From IMG/VR virus record IMGVR_UViG_3300033149_001173, positions 1-50,355 of that record: a stretch of 50,355 bases of DNA; one strand, written 5' to 3'. Positions 1-7,268 of the stretch are shown in pieces (the stretch's first letter is position 1; each line of letters starts with the position of its first letter). A program made the position numbers and the translations under genes. Source of the stretch: a virus. The notes beneath the pieces are model-generated. The model was not told the origin of the DNA, ran no database searches, and saw only the letters and a program-made list of their open reading frames with translations.

Positions 1-156
1 TTTCTTTAGTTCATTACGTAATTTATCTTTTTCATGTTCCCTTAAATCTAATAGAAACATAACTTCAGATTCTCTTTCTCTGACCATTTCATCAATTATC
101 TCGAATACTAATGTTGTTTCTTTGTCTACCATTTCAGATGTAAAATAATATAACAT
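1..156 (-). CDS. Hypothetical protein, C-terminus cut by window edge
   Basis: The reading frame starts at ATG 156, behind AAAAGGAAC, and runs off the left edge after 52 codons. The visible part begins MLYYFTSEMVDKET and becomes a charged, helix-prone stretch rich in Glu, Arg and Lys, so a coiled coil is likely. It continues the same leftward operon as the deaminase-like gene that ends just upstream. I do not recognise a family. Confidence 0.6.
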   Translation of the reverse strand, partial: MLYYFTSEMVDKETTLVFEIIDEMVRERESEVMFLLDLREHEKDKLRNELKK

Positions 157-170
157 TTATTTTGTTCCTT

Positions 171-485
171 TTATAAGTTTTTATTAATTGTTACTATCTT
201 TATTCCCAATCGTTTTGCTTTACCAGCACAAGTTTTACATGGGTGGATGGGTAGTATGCTTGTACCACTCTTGTTCGTGCGGCAAATGATTATGGTGGAT
301 AACACTTGCCCATATTGATTCATTAGTGCCTCTTCAGCGTGGATAGAGCCCCCTTTTCTGTGGATGTAAGGTTTATTGTGCGCGAATGCTACAACATTGT
401 TTTGTTCATCTAAACCAATAGCGCTGACTTTATAGCGGCAAGATGATTGTTGGGCTTTGCGAATTAATCGTTTTGTGATGGTCAT
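171..485 (-). CDS. CMP/dCMP deaminase-like zinc enzyme
   Basis: At 104 residues this is a compact member of the cytidine/deoxycytidylate deaminase fold. It has the zinc-binding and catalytic signature His49-Ala50-Glu51, followed by Pro82-Cys83-x-x-Cys86. In this family the His and both Cys hold the zinc and the Glu shuttles protons during deamination of a cytosine or related base. The protein is shorter than typical dCMP deaminases and lacks extra regulatory segments. The substrate is inferred: dCMP would fit with the ribonucleotide reductase in this genome, but a free base, RNA or a modified nucleotide cannot be excluded. Confidence 0.75.
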   Translation of the reverse strand: MTITKRLIRKAQQSSCRYKVSAIGLDEQNNVVAFAHNKPYIHRKGGSIHAEEALMNQYGQVLSTIIICRTNKSGTSILPIHPCKTCAGKAKRLGIKIVTINKNL

Positions 486-502
486 AACATGAAAATCCTG
501 GT

Positions 503-889
503 TTATTGTGTTTTTATTCCTTTTATTATTATTTCTAGTCTATGTTCCATCAATTTGTCAAAAATAATAAAACTACTTTCTTTGGTTATGTTTTCATCAT
601 CTAACATTTTCCTTATTTCCAGTAAATCATTGGCTGGAATAATGAGACAAAATAGTTCTTTACTTAAGTTTCTTTCTTTGTAATAGGGGACTATATCGTT
701 GCAAAACCATTTGGCTACCTTTTGTCCGTCACCGTATAAATCAGCAACTGTCTCAAATCTTCTACTAAAGACCCAGTAATTATTTAGGATAATGTTTGTG
801 AGGGAATCTTCTAAATTGTATTTATGTCTAAATCTTTTTTTTACGTTTAATGGTAAATCAATTTCATACCCTTTATACTTATTTGTCAT
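503..889 (-). CDS. Hypothetical protein, 128 aa
   Basis: This frame begins at ATG 889 behind AAGGGGAATTAAA. The protein is charged and probably helical, with no signal peptide or membrane span. It is the first gene after the strong promoter at 995-1023, and its ribosome site lies just beyond the leader hairpin at 908-958, so it is the best candidate for control by those elements. No family recognised. Confidence 0.65.
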   Translation of the reverse strand: MTNKYKGYEIDLPLNVKKRFRHKYNLEDSLTNIILNNYWVFSRRFETVADLYGDGQKVAKWFCNDIVPYYKERNLSKELFCLIIPANDLLEIRKMLDDENITKESSFIIFDKLMEHRLEIIIKGIKTQ

Positions 890-907
890 TTTAATTCCCC
901 TTGATAA

Positions 908-958
908 ATAAGGCCATAAGAGTAGAATAAATGTAGAAGAAGCCTCTTATGGCCTTAT
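908..958 (-). promoter_or_regulatory. Leader hairpin between promoter and gene 503-889
   Basis: A perfect 15-bp inverted repeat (908-922 with 944-958) encloses a 21-nt loop. It lies downstream of the leftward promoter and about 20 nt before the start of the 128-aa gene. No T-run follows it in the direction of transcription, so it is more likely an mRNA-stabilising or regulatory leader than a simple terminator. Confidence 0.6.
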
Positions 959-962
959 ATTA

Positions 963-1023
963 TTTGTTAGATTGTCCTACATTCATTCTATTTTATTATA
1001 CACCACAATCTAACAAAAGTCAA
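963..1023 (-). promoter_or_regulatory. Leftward sigma70-type promoter with flanking operator-like inverted repeat
   Basis: On the minus strand TTGACT (1018-1023) and TATAAT (995-1000) are separated by exactly 17 nt. A perfect 13-bp inverted repeat (963-975 and 1005-1017) brackets the -10 box; one arm fills most of the spacer next to the -35 box and the other lies just past the expected start site. This geometry suits a repressor operator. It drives the genes leftward from 889. Confidence 0.8.
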
Positions 1024-1053
1024 GGGGGAAAATAAAATATTTTTTTAGTAAAA

Positions 1054-1128
1054 TGGTGGGCTGGGCTGGATTCGGACCAGCACCCAAGGAATTATGAGTT
1101 CCCCACTCTACCGTTAAGTTACCAGCCC
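1054..1128 (-). tRNA. tRNA with CAT anticodon (Met or Ile2)
   Basis: The 75-nt cloverleaf is complete. It has a perfect 7-bp acceptor stem (GGGCTGG with CCAGCCC), a D-stem ACTT/GAGT, an anticodon stem GGGAA/TTCCT with loop CTCATAA, a T-stem GCTGG/CCAGC, discriminator A and an encoded CCA. The anticodon is CAT with A37. It could be elongator Met, or an Ile2 tRNA that reads ATA once lysidine is added; the sequence alone does not decide. Confidence 0.9.
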
Positions 1129-1139
1129 ACCTTATACCG

Positions 1140-1544
1140 CTACGAAATCATATTTTGTAAAACGCCAATTACATAAAGCCTTGGTGCAATAAGTATATAA
1201 AGCAGATTATAGACCCCAGAAAAAAATATGGGAACACATATAACACCAAAAAAGATTCCCAACAACCACGTTATAATTACACCACTGCTCCAATCATCGT
1301 CATATTTATTAGGGAACCATTTAAAACTCTTAGTGCAAACAATAACAATGGTGATTATTCCTACAAAACCAAATAGCATCATTAATCCACTCTTATAAAT
1401 CCCCCAATTGATTACTTCATTTATAACTAGTGGTGTTTGTTCGACTACAAAATCTTTAGTACTTCTTACCCATTCTAATACTTCCTCAAGAACATCAGTA
1501 GAAATTGCGCCTAATTTTTGCATAGTCTCTTGTTCCATTTTCAT
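1140..1544 (-). CDS. Small membrane protein, 134 aa
   Basis: A soluble amphipathic N-terminal half (about residues 1-50) is followed by two or three hydrophobic segments, at about 51-70, 88-107 and 110-130. No signal-peptide cleavage site is evident. It heads a leftward gene string downstream of the tRNA. Function is unknown; a membrane-acting phage accessory protein is the most that can be said. Confidence 0.65.
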   Translation of the reverse strand: MKMEQETMQKLGAISTDVLEEVLEWVRSTKDFVVEQTPLVINEVINWGIYKSGLMMLFGFVGIITIVIVCTKSFKWFPNKYDDDWSSGVIITWLLGIFFGVICVPIFFSGVYNLLYILIAPRLYVIGVLQNMIS

Positions 1545-1550
1545 TTTCCT

Positions 1551-1934
1551 TTATCTGTTCAAATGACCAAACTCTTCCATAAATCTACTCCAGATTATTG
1601 GTTTATCTTTCTCATTAATGTAATGTTCTGGGCTTTGTTTTAACGCTCTTTCCAGTGCAATCCTTTTGCCCGTAAATCTATTAGGTTTATCATTAGTGTT
1701 CAATACAGTGCTCCCTCTTGCTATTACTGTATCATCGTATCTTAATTGGCAATATGTTCTGTAACTTGTTTCATAACCTTCACTTATATATCTCTGAATT
1801 GTGTCACCTACTGTTTTTGTTGGGTCCATATCCATTGGGACCCAATAAGAATAATAATCTTGTTTTGGCTTGAAAACATGCCTTTTGTAAAAAGTTACAT
1901 ACAAGGTTGCTCGGTTGGACAATGTAACCTTCAT
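1551..1934 (-). CDS. Hypothetical protein, 127 aa
   Basis: This basic, soluble protein begins MKVTLSNRATLYVTFYKR and is predicted mostly beta. It has no membrane span and no cysteine motif. It lies 6 nt from the membrane-protein gene and 11 nt from the next gene, as expected in a tight phage operon. Family not recognised. Confidence 0.65.
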   Translation of the reverse strand: MKVTLSNRATLYVTFYKRHVFKPKQDYYSYWVPMDMDPTKTVGDTIQRYISEGYETSYRTYCQLRYDDTVIARGSTVLNTNDKPNRFTGKRIALERALKQSPEHYINEKDKPIIWSRFMEEFGHLNR

Positions 1935-1945
1935 TTTAAAACTCC

Positions 1946-2188
1946 TTACATCATTTCGATATCACTGATGATTTGTCGTTTTATTTCTTCCCACATTTCA
2001 TCCCGTAATCTGTTTTTGATTTCTTCTGTAGGTTCTGCATCAATACGTAAAGTACATAATTTATTGGAAGGTTTACTTGGGATTCCCAATTCTTTTAATC
2101 TTCTATTTAGTAACTGTAAATCTAGTTCTTCATTGTAGTTTTCTGCTTTTAATTGCAGGATTTTTTCTTTTGTTATTGAGATTCTCAT
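1946..2188 (-). CDS. Hypothetical protein, 80 aa
   Basis: A small charged, helix-rich protein. Its ATG overlaps the stop of the upstream gene by 4 nt, so the two are probably translationally coupled. It has no cysteine or membrane segment. Function unknown. Confidence 0.6.
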   Translation of the reverse strand: MRISITKEKILQLKAENYNEELDLQLLNRRLKELGIPSKPSNKLCTLRIDAEPTEEIKNRLRDEMWEEIKRQIISDIEMM

Positions 2189-2415
2189 TTTCTTTTTCCT
2201 TTATTGTTTGCGAACTCTATTTCTTCTAGTAGGTTGTTTTCCAGACTTTTCATTTCCAATATTATGTCTTCCAATTCATTATTAATTTTCATCAATCTCG
2301 CTAGTTTTTCTGGCAATTCACTATCAAAAATTACACACTCCTTCAAATTAAATAGAGCATCGACACAATTATCTATTTTTGTTTTGATTAATTGTTTTTG
2401 TGTTTTTATGTTCAT
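2185..2415 (-). CDS. Hypothetical coiled-coil protein, 76 aa
   Basis: Heptad-like spacing of Leu and Ile between about residues 20 and 65 points to a coiled coil. The start overlaps the stop of the preceding gene and its own stop overlaps the next start, so three genes form a coupled string. No known domain seen. Confidence 0.6.
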   Translation of the reverse strand: MNIKTQKQLIKTKIDNCVDALFNLKECVIFDSELPEKLARLMKINNELEDIILEMKSLENNLLEEIEFANNKGKRK

Positions 2416-2738
2416 TGTTTTTCCTTGTTTAAATTATGGTAATTTATCCAAAGTCTAAATGCTTTTGGCATTTTTACACGGAAACATAAAAGAAACTCAC
2501 CAAATCTGGGCCAATCAGGTTTGTATGGTATTCTATTTTCGTACCTTCCAAAGGTTCCAGTATGGTAGTCTAATAAAAGATATAACTTATGTTTTCTATT
2601 TCTAAAAAGGTATAAGTATGCCCATTCAAAACCATAAAGACTATATTCCGATACTTTTGAGTAATTATCTATTAGATATTTTCCATTTTTTAGTACCTCT
2701 ATTGCTTTGTCGTAACTAGTGTGCATTTTTATATCCAA
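2412..2738 (-). CDS. Hypothetical protein, paralogue of gene 6257-6550
   Basis: This 108-residue protein shares an N-terminal motif of the type YDxAIExLKxG and a C-terminal motif PDWPRFGE followed by KMPKAF with the 97-residue protein at 6257-6550. The conserved Trp, Pro and aromatic residues suggest a small folded domain. The two genes lie 3.5 kb apart on the same strand, so this is a duplication within the accessory module. Function unknown. Confidence 0.65.
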   Translation of the reverse strand: MDIKMHTSYDKAIEVLKNGKYLIDNYSKVSEYSLYGFEWAYLYLFRNRKHKLYLLLDYHTGTFGRYENRIPYKPDWPRFGEFLLCFRVKMPKAFRLWINYHNLNKEKQ

Positions 2739-3106
2739 TTAGCATCAGGGAATAAACTTGCTGCACGTTCCCAGCATCGGGAACAATGTCTTAATAGTTC
2801 TTTTCTGTTTTGGTACGTGTCCACATTGTTCATGGGCCGTTGATTCACAATTACATTATAATATTTGTGGTCCTTTGGAACAATTATATCTAGAGGGTTA
2901 TTATTCCAACACCCTCTGATTTCCATTTCTTTTTCAAGTTCATCATGTCGTTTCTTTAATTGCCCCAAATCAAATAATTTATTATCTACAAACTCCTCTA
3001 CATCAAAGTTATTTTTTATCATATCTCCTATAACATGAATACTACGATGTTCCTCTTCTAAATGTTGACTGCACATAACTTCCGGGTTAACTAAATACAT
3101 TTTCAT
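2729..3106 (-). CDS. Pyrimidine-dimer DNA glycosylase (T4 endonuclease V/DenV family)
   Basis: The N-terminus MKMYLVNPEVMCSQHL aligns with T4 DenV around its Gln15-His16-Leu17. The later segment LKKRHDELEKEMEIRG matches the conserved helix of the family. DenV enzymes cut the glycosidic bond at UV dimers using the N-terminal amine and Glu23. I place the start at ATG 3106, behind AAGGAGCACCAAG; an upstream in-frame ATG at 3148 lacks such a site. At the position aligned to Glu23 this protein has Ser22, and residue 2 is Lys rather than Thr, so activity is uncertain. Confidence 0.7.
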   Translation of the reverse strand: MKMYLVNPEVMCSQHLEEEHRSIHVIGDMIKNNFDVEEFVDNKLFDLGQLKKRHDELEKEMEIRGCWNNNPLDIIVPKDHKYYNVIVNQRPMNNVDTYQNRKELLRHCSRCWERAASLFPDANWI

Positions 3107-3117
3107 CTTGGTGCTCC

Positions 3118-3618
3118 TTACATTTCGTTTTTCTTGAATACTCGCCAACCATTACCAATACCAACAAATTTACCATCCAATTCATTTTCCAAGATTTTGC
3201 ACATGTGTTCGCTAATGTCTGTAAATACACCTATTTTTTCCATTCGTTGTCCAAGTTTAATAATCTCTTCACTATCATCGGTTTGAAGGTTATGTACTAT
3301 CTCATCAAATGAATCTTTGCTATCGCAACAACATCGGTAAATCAAATCGGCTGGAATATCATCCCACTCTAAATCAGTTTCCTCGGCGTAATCACCAACA
3401 ACTACAACTCTATCACCAATCCATCGGCCTATATATTCATTTTTTTCGCAATCACCCCCACCTCTTACTTTAGGGTGGGAAGTTAACAACAAAAATAATG
3501 CTTCCGGTGCACCGGGGTGATTAGCAATCTGTTCCCACATTTTTAACCCACTTGCTAGTTTGTGGGGATGAATAAACTCTTTCTTATCAAGGTTTGCTAC
3601 AACCCAATATTGTCCCAT
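3118..3618 (-). CDS. Conserved phage hypothetical beginning MGQYWVVANLD
   Basis: The start at ATG 3618 is supported by AAGGAGAACTAAA; the longer reading from 3639 has no comparable site. Proteins with an MGQY...NLDKKE...HPHK start recur in phage and bacterial genomes without assigned function, so this is a conserved but uncharacterised family. The 166-residue product is soluble and acidic, with a Cys-Cys-Cys run in the middle (IYRCCCDSKD) that might bind metal. Confidence 0.7.
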   Translation of the reverse strand: MGQYWVVANLDKKEFIHPHKLASGLKMWEQIANHPGAPEALFLLLTSHPKVRGGGDCEKNEYIGRWIGDRVVVVGDYAEETDLEWDDIPADLIYRCCCDSKDSFDEIVHNLQTDDSEEIIKLGQRMEKIGVFTDISEHMCKILENELDGKFVGIGNGWRVFKKNEM

Positions 3619-3619
3619 T

Positions 3620-3721
3620 TTAGTTCTCCTTTCTGTCAAATAATTTTCTTATTCCCACACCCACTAAACCACCGATTACTGCGCACGCAAAAATGAGTAA
3701 TATTTCTTCATACGTAATCAT
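3620..3721 (-). CDS. 33-aa single-span membrane peptide
   Basis: MITYEEILLIFACAVIGG begins an almost entirely hydrophobic span that ends in a basic tail RKLFDRKEN. ATG 3721 is preceded by GAGGACTAAA, and the frame ends one base before the next gene. Such tiny membrane proteins are common among phage early genes, but its role is unknown. Confidence 0.6.
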   Translation of the reverse strand: MITYEEILLIFACAVIGGLVGVGIRKLFDRKEN

Positions 3722-3722
3722 T

Positions 3723-4058
3723 TTAGTCCTCATTTCTGTATTCTTTGGCAATTTTTTCTACATCAAACCATTTATTTTTTGTAATGTGCCCAATCGAGTA
3801 GACTTTGTTATCATCTTGTTTCACTCTACAATGTTCTCCTGGGATTTGTTCCCAAGTATCGACTTCCAATGTTCGTAGTAATTGTCTAATGAACTCCATA
3901 CCGAAGGCGTTACCTACAGGGTGACTAATAGCACCAAAACAATAACCGCCGAAACTTTGCCCCATTTCATCATAATCCAAGTTAAGATAGGCAGTTAAAA
4001 TACCATGGTCCTCTACACCTAAAAACGTGCTTTTGATTTTTGCATTTCTAGTCTTCAT
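3723..4058 (-). CDS. Conserved phage hypothetical, 111 aa
   Basis: The start ATG 4058 follows AGGAGGACTAAA, a strong ribosome site; the upstream extension lacks one. The middle carries SFGGYCFG and SHPVGNAFGMEFIRQLL, a segment I recall from many phage hypotheticals, so the family is widespread but without assigned function. The fold is probably mixed alpha/beta and soluble. Confidence 0.7.
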   Translation of the reverse strand: MKTRNAKIKSTFLGVEDHGILTAYLNLDYDEMGQSFGGYCFGAISHPVGNAFGMEFIRQLLRTLEVDTWEQIPGEHCRVKQDDNKVYSIGHITKNKWFDVEKIAKEYRNED

Positions 4059-4059
4059 T

Positions 4060-4575
4060 TTAGTCCTCCTGGTCCTCTTTACCTTTATAAGGTTTGAATG
4101 GAAACAATGGGCATGAATAACTACTACATCTTGCAACTTCAGCCCTTTGACCACCACAACAATCAATACAATATAATGTTATTGCGGCTCTCATACTACC
4201 ATTACGTAATTTTTTCAGTTTTGAATCAAATGAATCGTCTTTGAAATGTTCATCAATTGCGTCTAACGACTTGAGTATCATAGGGTCACTTGCAAACTTC
4301 TTCTTTCTAGCAGTTCTTTTTCCATTACCACTACCAAAACCTTTACTCCTACCTCTTTTACCTTTTACAGTTTTGTAAGATAGTCCGAACTCCTTGATTC
4401 TGAGATAAACAATTGACTTGTTAATCTCCTTCAAATCATCAGTCTTTAATTCATTATACTTATTTGCTGCTGCTTCTTGCATAGTTGTTAAATTGGGAAA
4501 GGTTGTTGTTTCTTCAACTTGGTTGATTGCTTCTTGTAACAATTCTTTATCGACTATAGTTTTAATTCTAGGCAT
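4060..4575 (-). CDS. Putative DNA-binding protein with C-terminal cysteine cluster
   Basis: Translation probably starts at ATG 4575 behind AAAGGGATTAGG. The N-terminal half is helical and could hold a helix-turn-helix (about residues 10-75). A very basic linker KGKRGRSKG and GKRTARKKK follows. The C-terminus has CIDCCGGQ...CSSYSCPLFPF, a cysteine cluster that recurs in phage proteins and probably binds zinc. A nucleic-acid-binding or regulatory role is inferred from this composition. Confidence 0.65.
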   Translation of the reverse strand: MPRIKTIVDKELLQEAINQVEETTTFPNLTTMQEAAANKYNELKTDDLKEINKSIVYLRIKEFGLSYKTVKGKRGRSKGFGSGNGKRTARKKKFASDPMILKSLDAIDEHFKDDSFDSKLKKLRNGSMRAAITLYCIDCCGGQRAEVARCSSYSCPLFPFKPYKGKEDQED

Positions 4576-4596
4576 CCTAATCCCTTTCATTTAAAC

Positions 4597-5331
4597 TCAC
4601 TGTTCATTCAACAGATTTTCCAAAATTGGTGTTTTTGATTCACCAATCTTTGTCGAAGGAAAATCTTCCATAAAATGATTAGCAAAATAAGCATCACCTT
4701 GATTAACTCTTTGAGGGTTGCTTAGAGATTGAAACCATTTTTGAAAATCATCTCTAAAGTCTGCATTTTTCAACCAATCCATAAATTGTTTGTATGTTTC
4801 GTTTGTTACTCCAATCCATTGTGCTTCATACCTTTCTTTCATTGGGAGTTTGTATTCTTTGGGTTTTCTTGCAAAATTATCATCTTTCCACAGATTAATG
4901 ATAACTTCTTCTTCATCCCCACAAGTGTAACTTAACATATAATTCTTCCAATTATCTAGATTAATTCCTAAATCTTCGGCTACCCTTTCCTCAGGGCTGT
5001 CATATCCGTAACAACCAATTCCCGCCATTCTTTTTGTTTCGTGTTTATCATTTTCGACATGATAATTAGTTGTTTCGACATAAGCAAAAATGGCATTTTG
5101 TGGTCCTCTTGTTGCTTTAATATCAAAATTTGCTATTGTAACATTACCACTTTCTATTAAAGCGATGGTTTCATTAATAAAACCCCTTTTTTCAGTAAAC
5201 ATTTTTGCATCTTTAACATACAACCAATTTTTGTAGATTTCTACTGATTGCCCGTCAAAACCTGTCAGTTTTCCATTAGACGGTTTTCCATCAGGTCCAA
5301 ATGCTAATGTATCCCAATTAGATAGAGCCAT
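4597..5331 (-). CDS. Hypothetical protein, 244 aa
   Basis: An acidic soluble protein with mixed beta-rich N-terminal and helical C-terminal halves. It begins MALSNWDTLAFGPDGKPSNG, a turn-rich start that suggests an exposed N-terminus. It has no signal, membrane span or catalytic motif that I recognise. It is one of the larger genes of this leftward operon, with 21 nt to the next gene. Confidence 0.65.
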   Translation of the reverse strand: MALSNWDTLAFGPDGKPSNGKLTGFDGQSVEIYKNWLYVKDAKMFTEKRGFINETIALIESGNVTIANFDIKATRGPQNAIFAYVETTNYHVENDKHETKRMAGIGCYGYDSPEERVAEDLGINLDNWKNYMLSYTCGDEEEVIINLWKDDNFARKPKEYKLPMKERYEAQWIGVTNETYKQFMDWLKNADFRDDFQKWFQSLSNPQRVNQGDAYFANHFMEDFPSTKIGESKTPILENLLNEQ

Positions 5332-5360
5332 TTTATGCTCCTTTTGTTGTTTATCCTTCG

Positions 5361-5897
5361 TTAATCACTGTTTCGCCAGGTTAAAATGCAATCTTTTCGT
5401 TCCCACTTATTATTTTTATCCCCTAGTATTTCGTATTGTTTTCCTCCAAACTCATTTTGTATTTCAATTGATACTTTGATCCACGCTTCTAGTTGTGGTG
5501 CTTTTTTATCAATTTTGGCTTTTCTCATTCTGAAAATATCACAACCACTATTTAGGAAGTTTTCAATATGTTTTGAAACGCTTTCCCAATATATCCATTG
5601 TGTAAAATCGGAACCATACTTACCATTTTTGTCAAGTATCATTTCAGAATGTAAATCATGTGCCCACCTACCGTAAACTTCATACCACCACTTATTTGAA
5701 AAGAAATAATCGTCAATAGTAACTTGTTTAGGGGCGGGAATTAGATAACCTTCCATGTTGCGTTGGTGGCAAGCACAACCGCCAACTTGATTATAATACA
5801 CAATACCTGTTTTTTCTGGGACAATGATTACAGGATTTGCTAAATCATATAAACAAATCCAAATTCTTTTGTCTGTTTTTGCTTTTTTCTTAGCCAT
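5361..5897 (-). CDS. Hypothetical protein, 178 aa
   Basis: A lysine-rich N-terminus (MAKKKAKTDKR) leads into a tryptophan-rich protein. A small cluster GGCACHQR (about residues 34-41) could bind metal. No recognisable family. It is preceded by AAAAGGAGTATAAA and lies in series with its neighbours. Confidence 0.65.
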   Translation of the reverse strand: MAKKKAKTDKRIWICLYDLANPVIIVPEKTGIVYYNQVGGCACHQRNMEGYLIPAPKQVTIDDYFFSNKWWYEVYGRWAHDLHSEMILDKNGKYGSDFTQWIYWESVSKHIENFLNSGCDIFRMRKAKIDKKAPQLEAWIKVSIEIQNEFGGKQYEILGDKNNKWERKDCILTWRNSD

Positions 5898-5915
5898 TTT
5901 ATACTCCTTTTCGTG

Positions 5916-6197
5916 TTACACAATAACCCAATTTCGTTTGATATAGTTACCTTGCGTCCAAACAACACTAACAAATCTGTCAATTCCGTAATTATTACGT
6001 TCTTCTTGGTCCATTTGTCTAATGTTCATAATAACATTACTGAACGCTGCTTGTGCATCAGAGAAACTATCAGTGGGTTCTAACACAACACCCTTGAAAC
6101 TTTTACCAGATAGGTATACTTCATGCTTACCATTGAATACAGGGCCACATTTATTAGGTGCTCTATGTCGTTTAGATTTGATAACTATAGTGGACAT
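5916..6197 (-). CDS. Hypothetical protein, 93 aa
   Basis: The start at ATG 6197 is set by AAGGAGTAGTAAA. The apparent upstream extension is translation of a GC-rich repeat (6214-6240) that sits in the leader, not protein. The product is basic at its N-terminus (KSKRHRAPNK) and otherwise mixed alpha/beta. Function unknown. Confidence 0.65.
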   Translation of the reverse strand: MSTIVIKSKRHRAPNKCGPVFNGKHEVYLSGKSFKGVVLEPTDSFSDAQAAFSNVIMNIRQMDQEERNNYGIDRFVSVVWTQGNYIKRNWVIV

Positions 6198-6213
6198 TTT
6201 ACTACTCCTTAAA

Positions 6214-6240
6214 CGCCTCCGAAAGCCAAGGGTTTCCGGG
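6214..6240 (-). repeat. Copy 1 of dispersed GC-rich repeat
   Basis: CGCCTCCGAAAGCC followed by AAGGGTTTCCGGG. It lies directly upstream of the ribosome site of the 93-aa gene. Related copies are at 7459-7484 and 7572-7612. The motif can fold weakly through CCGAAA and TTTCCGG. Confidence 0.65.
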
Positions 6241-6256
6241 AACATATTTTAGGTGG

Positions 6257-6550
6257 TTATTTATTTGCTTCTTTCCATTCTTTAAATGCTTTTGGCATTT
6301 TATACCTTAAATAGAGACATAATTCACCAAATCTAGGCCAATCAGGATGGTAACCTATTATCGTGGCATTACTACCATCTAAATCGTCAACACGGATTTC
6401 GGAAAAAAAACTATACCATAAATCACGTTCATTGTATCTAATTAAGTTTCCAAGATTGTAATATATTTTTTCACTTTCTTTTAATTCGTGCCCTTTTTTT
6501 AATATCTCTATTGCTTCATCATAATTTTTTGCTTCGGGGTAATCTACCAT
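6257..6550 (-). CDS. Hypothetical protein, paralogue of gene 2412-2738
   Basis: This 97-residue protein carries YDEAIEILKKG near the N-terminus and HPDWPRFGE...RYKMPKAFKEW at the C-terminus, the same two blocks as in the protein at 2412-2738. The centre differs. The duplication suggests that the fold is useful to the phage, perhaps as two partners or two specificities of one activity, but no function is known. Confidence 0.65.
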   Translation of the reverse strand: MVDYPEAKNYDEAIEILKKGHELKESEKIYYNLGNLIRYNERDLWYSFFSEIRVDDLDGSNATIIGYHPDWPRFGELCLYLRYKMPKAFKEWKEANK

Positions 6551-6568
6551 ATATCATACCTTAACTTG

Positions 6569-6657
6569 TGGTAGGCGAGGTGGGAATCGAACCCACACGA
6601 GCAATAATGCTCAAATGGTTTTAAGCCATTCTCCTATGCCAATTCGGATACTCGCCC
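6569..6657 (-). tRNA. tRNA-Leu(TAA)
   Basis: An 89-nt class II tRNA. The acceptor stem is GGGCGAG with CTCGCCT, the anticodon stem AATGG/CCATT has loop CTTAAAA, and a long variable arm (GAGCA/TGCTC) is typical of Leu. T-stem GTGGG/CCCAC, discriminator A and CCA are all encoded. It reads TTA codons, which are frequent in this AT-rich genome. Confidence 0.93.
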
Positions 6658-6660
6658 CAG

Positions 6661-6837
6661 TTATTCTTGCTTATCTTTGCAATTATTGCACCTTTTTTCC
6701 TCTTTGACTATCTCCCAGCCTTTTCCTATAATAATACCTTCATCATTCTTGTAAACTCGGTTTCTTATTTCAGTAACAACTTTGTTACAAGGTTCACCAC
6801 TTTTGCTACACTTGTGGCAATAATCACAAATAAACAT
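6661..6837 (-). CDS. 58-aa zinc-ribbon-like protein
   Basis: The frame starts at ATG 6837 behind AAAGGAAATAAC. It encodes MFICDYCHKCSKSGEPC at the start and CNNCKDKQE at the end, giving a CxxC pair near each terminus. Such paired cysteines usually hold one zinc ion. The first residues resemble those of the next upstream gene (MFICPCCG), so the two may be related. Function unknown. Confidence 0.65.
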   Translation of the reverse strand: MFICDYCHKCSKSGEPCNKVVTEIRNRVYKNDEGIIIGKGWEIVKEEKRCNNCKDKQE

Positions 6838-6838
6838 G

Positions 6839-7036
6839 TTATTTCCTTTCTAAGACTTTGAGGATTGATTCTAAATCTGTTTTAATTTCTAATTGATCCT
6901 CATTTAATTTAGTTTTAGAATTACTGAGAAAATGTAGCAGTGTTTTTACGCCTTGTTGTAATTTAACGTTGTTTTCTCCGTAGACACTAGGTTTGTGTAA
7001 TTGGTTTGGTCTACCACAGCAGGGACAAATAAACAT
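6839..7036 (-). CDS. 65-aa protein with N-terminal CPCC zinc knuckle
   Basis: The N-terminus MFICPCCGRPNQ has one CxxC knuckle. The C-terminal half is helical and charged and has no second cysteine pair, so a complete zinc site would need a dimer or a partner. It ends one base before the 58-aa gene and shares that gene's opening residues. Confidence 0.6.
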   Translation of the reverse strand: MFICPCCGRPNQLHKPSVYGENNVKLQQGVKTLLHFLSNSKTKLNEDQLEIKTDLESILKVLERK

Positions 7037-7047
7037 GATTGATTTCC

Positions 7048-7257
7048 TTACAATGTATCAACCTTAATAAACCCTTTCAATTCAACAATTTGTTCGTCAT
7101 CAACAGTAACTAGTTCTCTGCTATGGAACAAGAATACTTCAATATAATTCCTTTCCGATGAGATTTCACTTTTTCCAACAATTAATCCGTCAACACACCC
7201 CGCATCATCGTACTTTACAGAAGCAATTCTTCCAATGTCATTCTTTTTGACTTGCAT
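7048..7257 (-). CDS. Small beta-rich hypothetical protein, 69 aa
   Basis: The start MQVKKNDIGRIASVKYDD and the spacing of strands suggest a small beta barrel of the SH3 kind, as in many phage control proteins. AAGGAGAATTAAG precedes ATG 7257. No catalytic residue stands out. The fold is inferred from pattern only. Confidence 0.6.
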   Translation of the reverse strand: MQVKKNDIGRIASVKYDDAGCVDGLIVGKSEISSERNYIEVFLFHSRELVTVDDEQIVELKGFIKVDTL

Positions 7258-7268
7258 CTTAATTCTCC

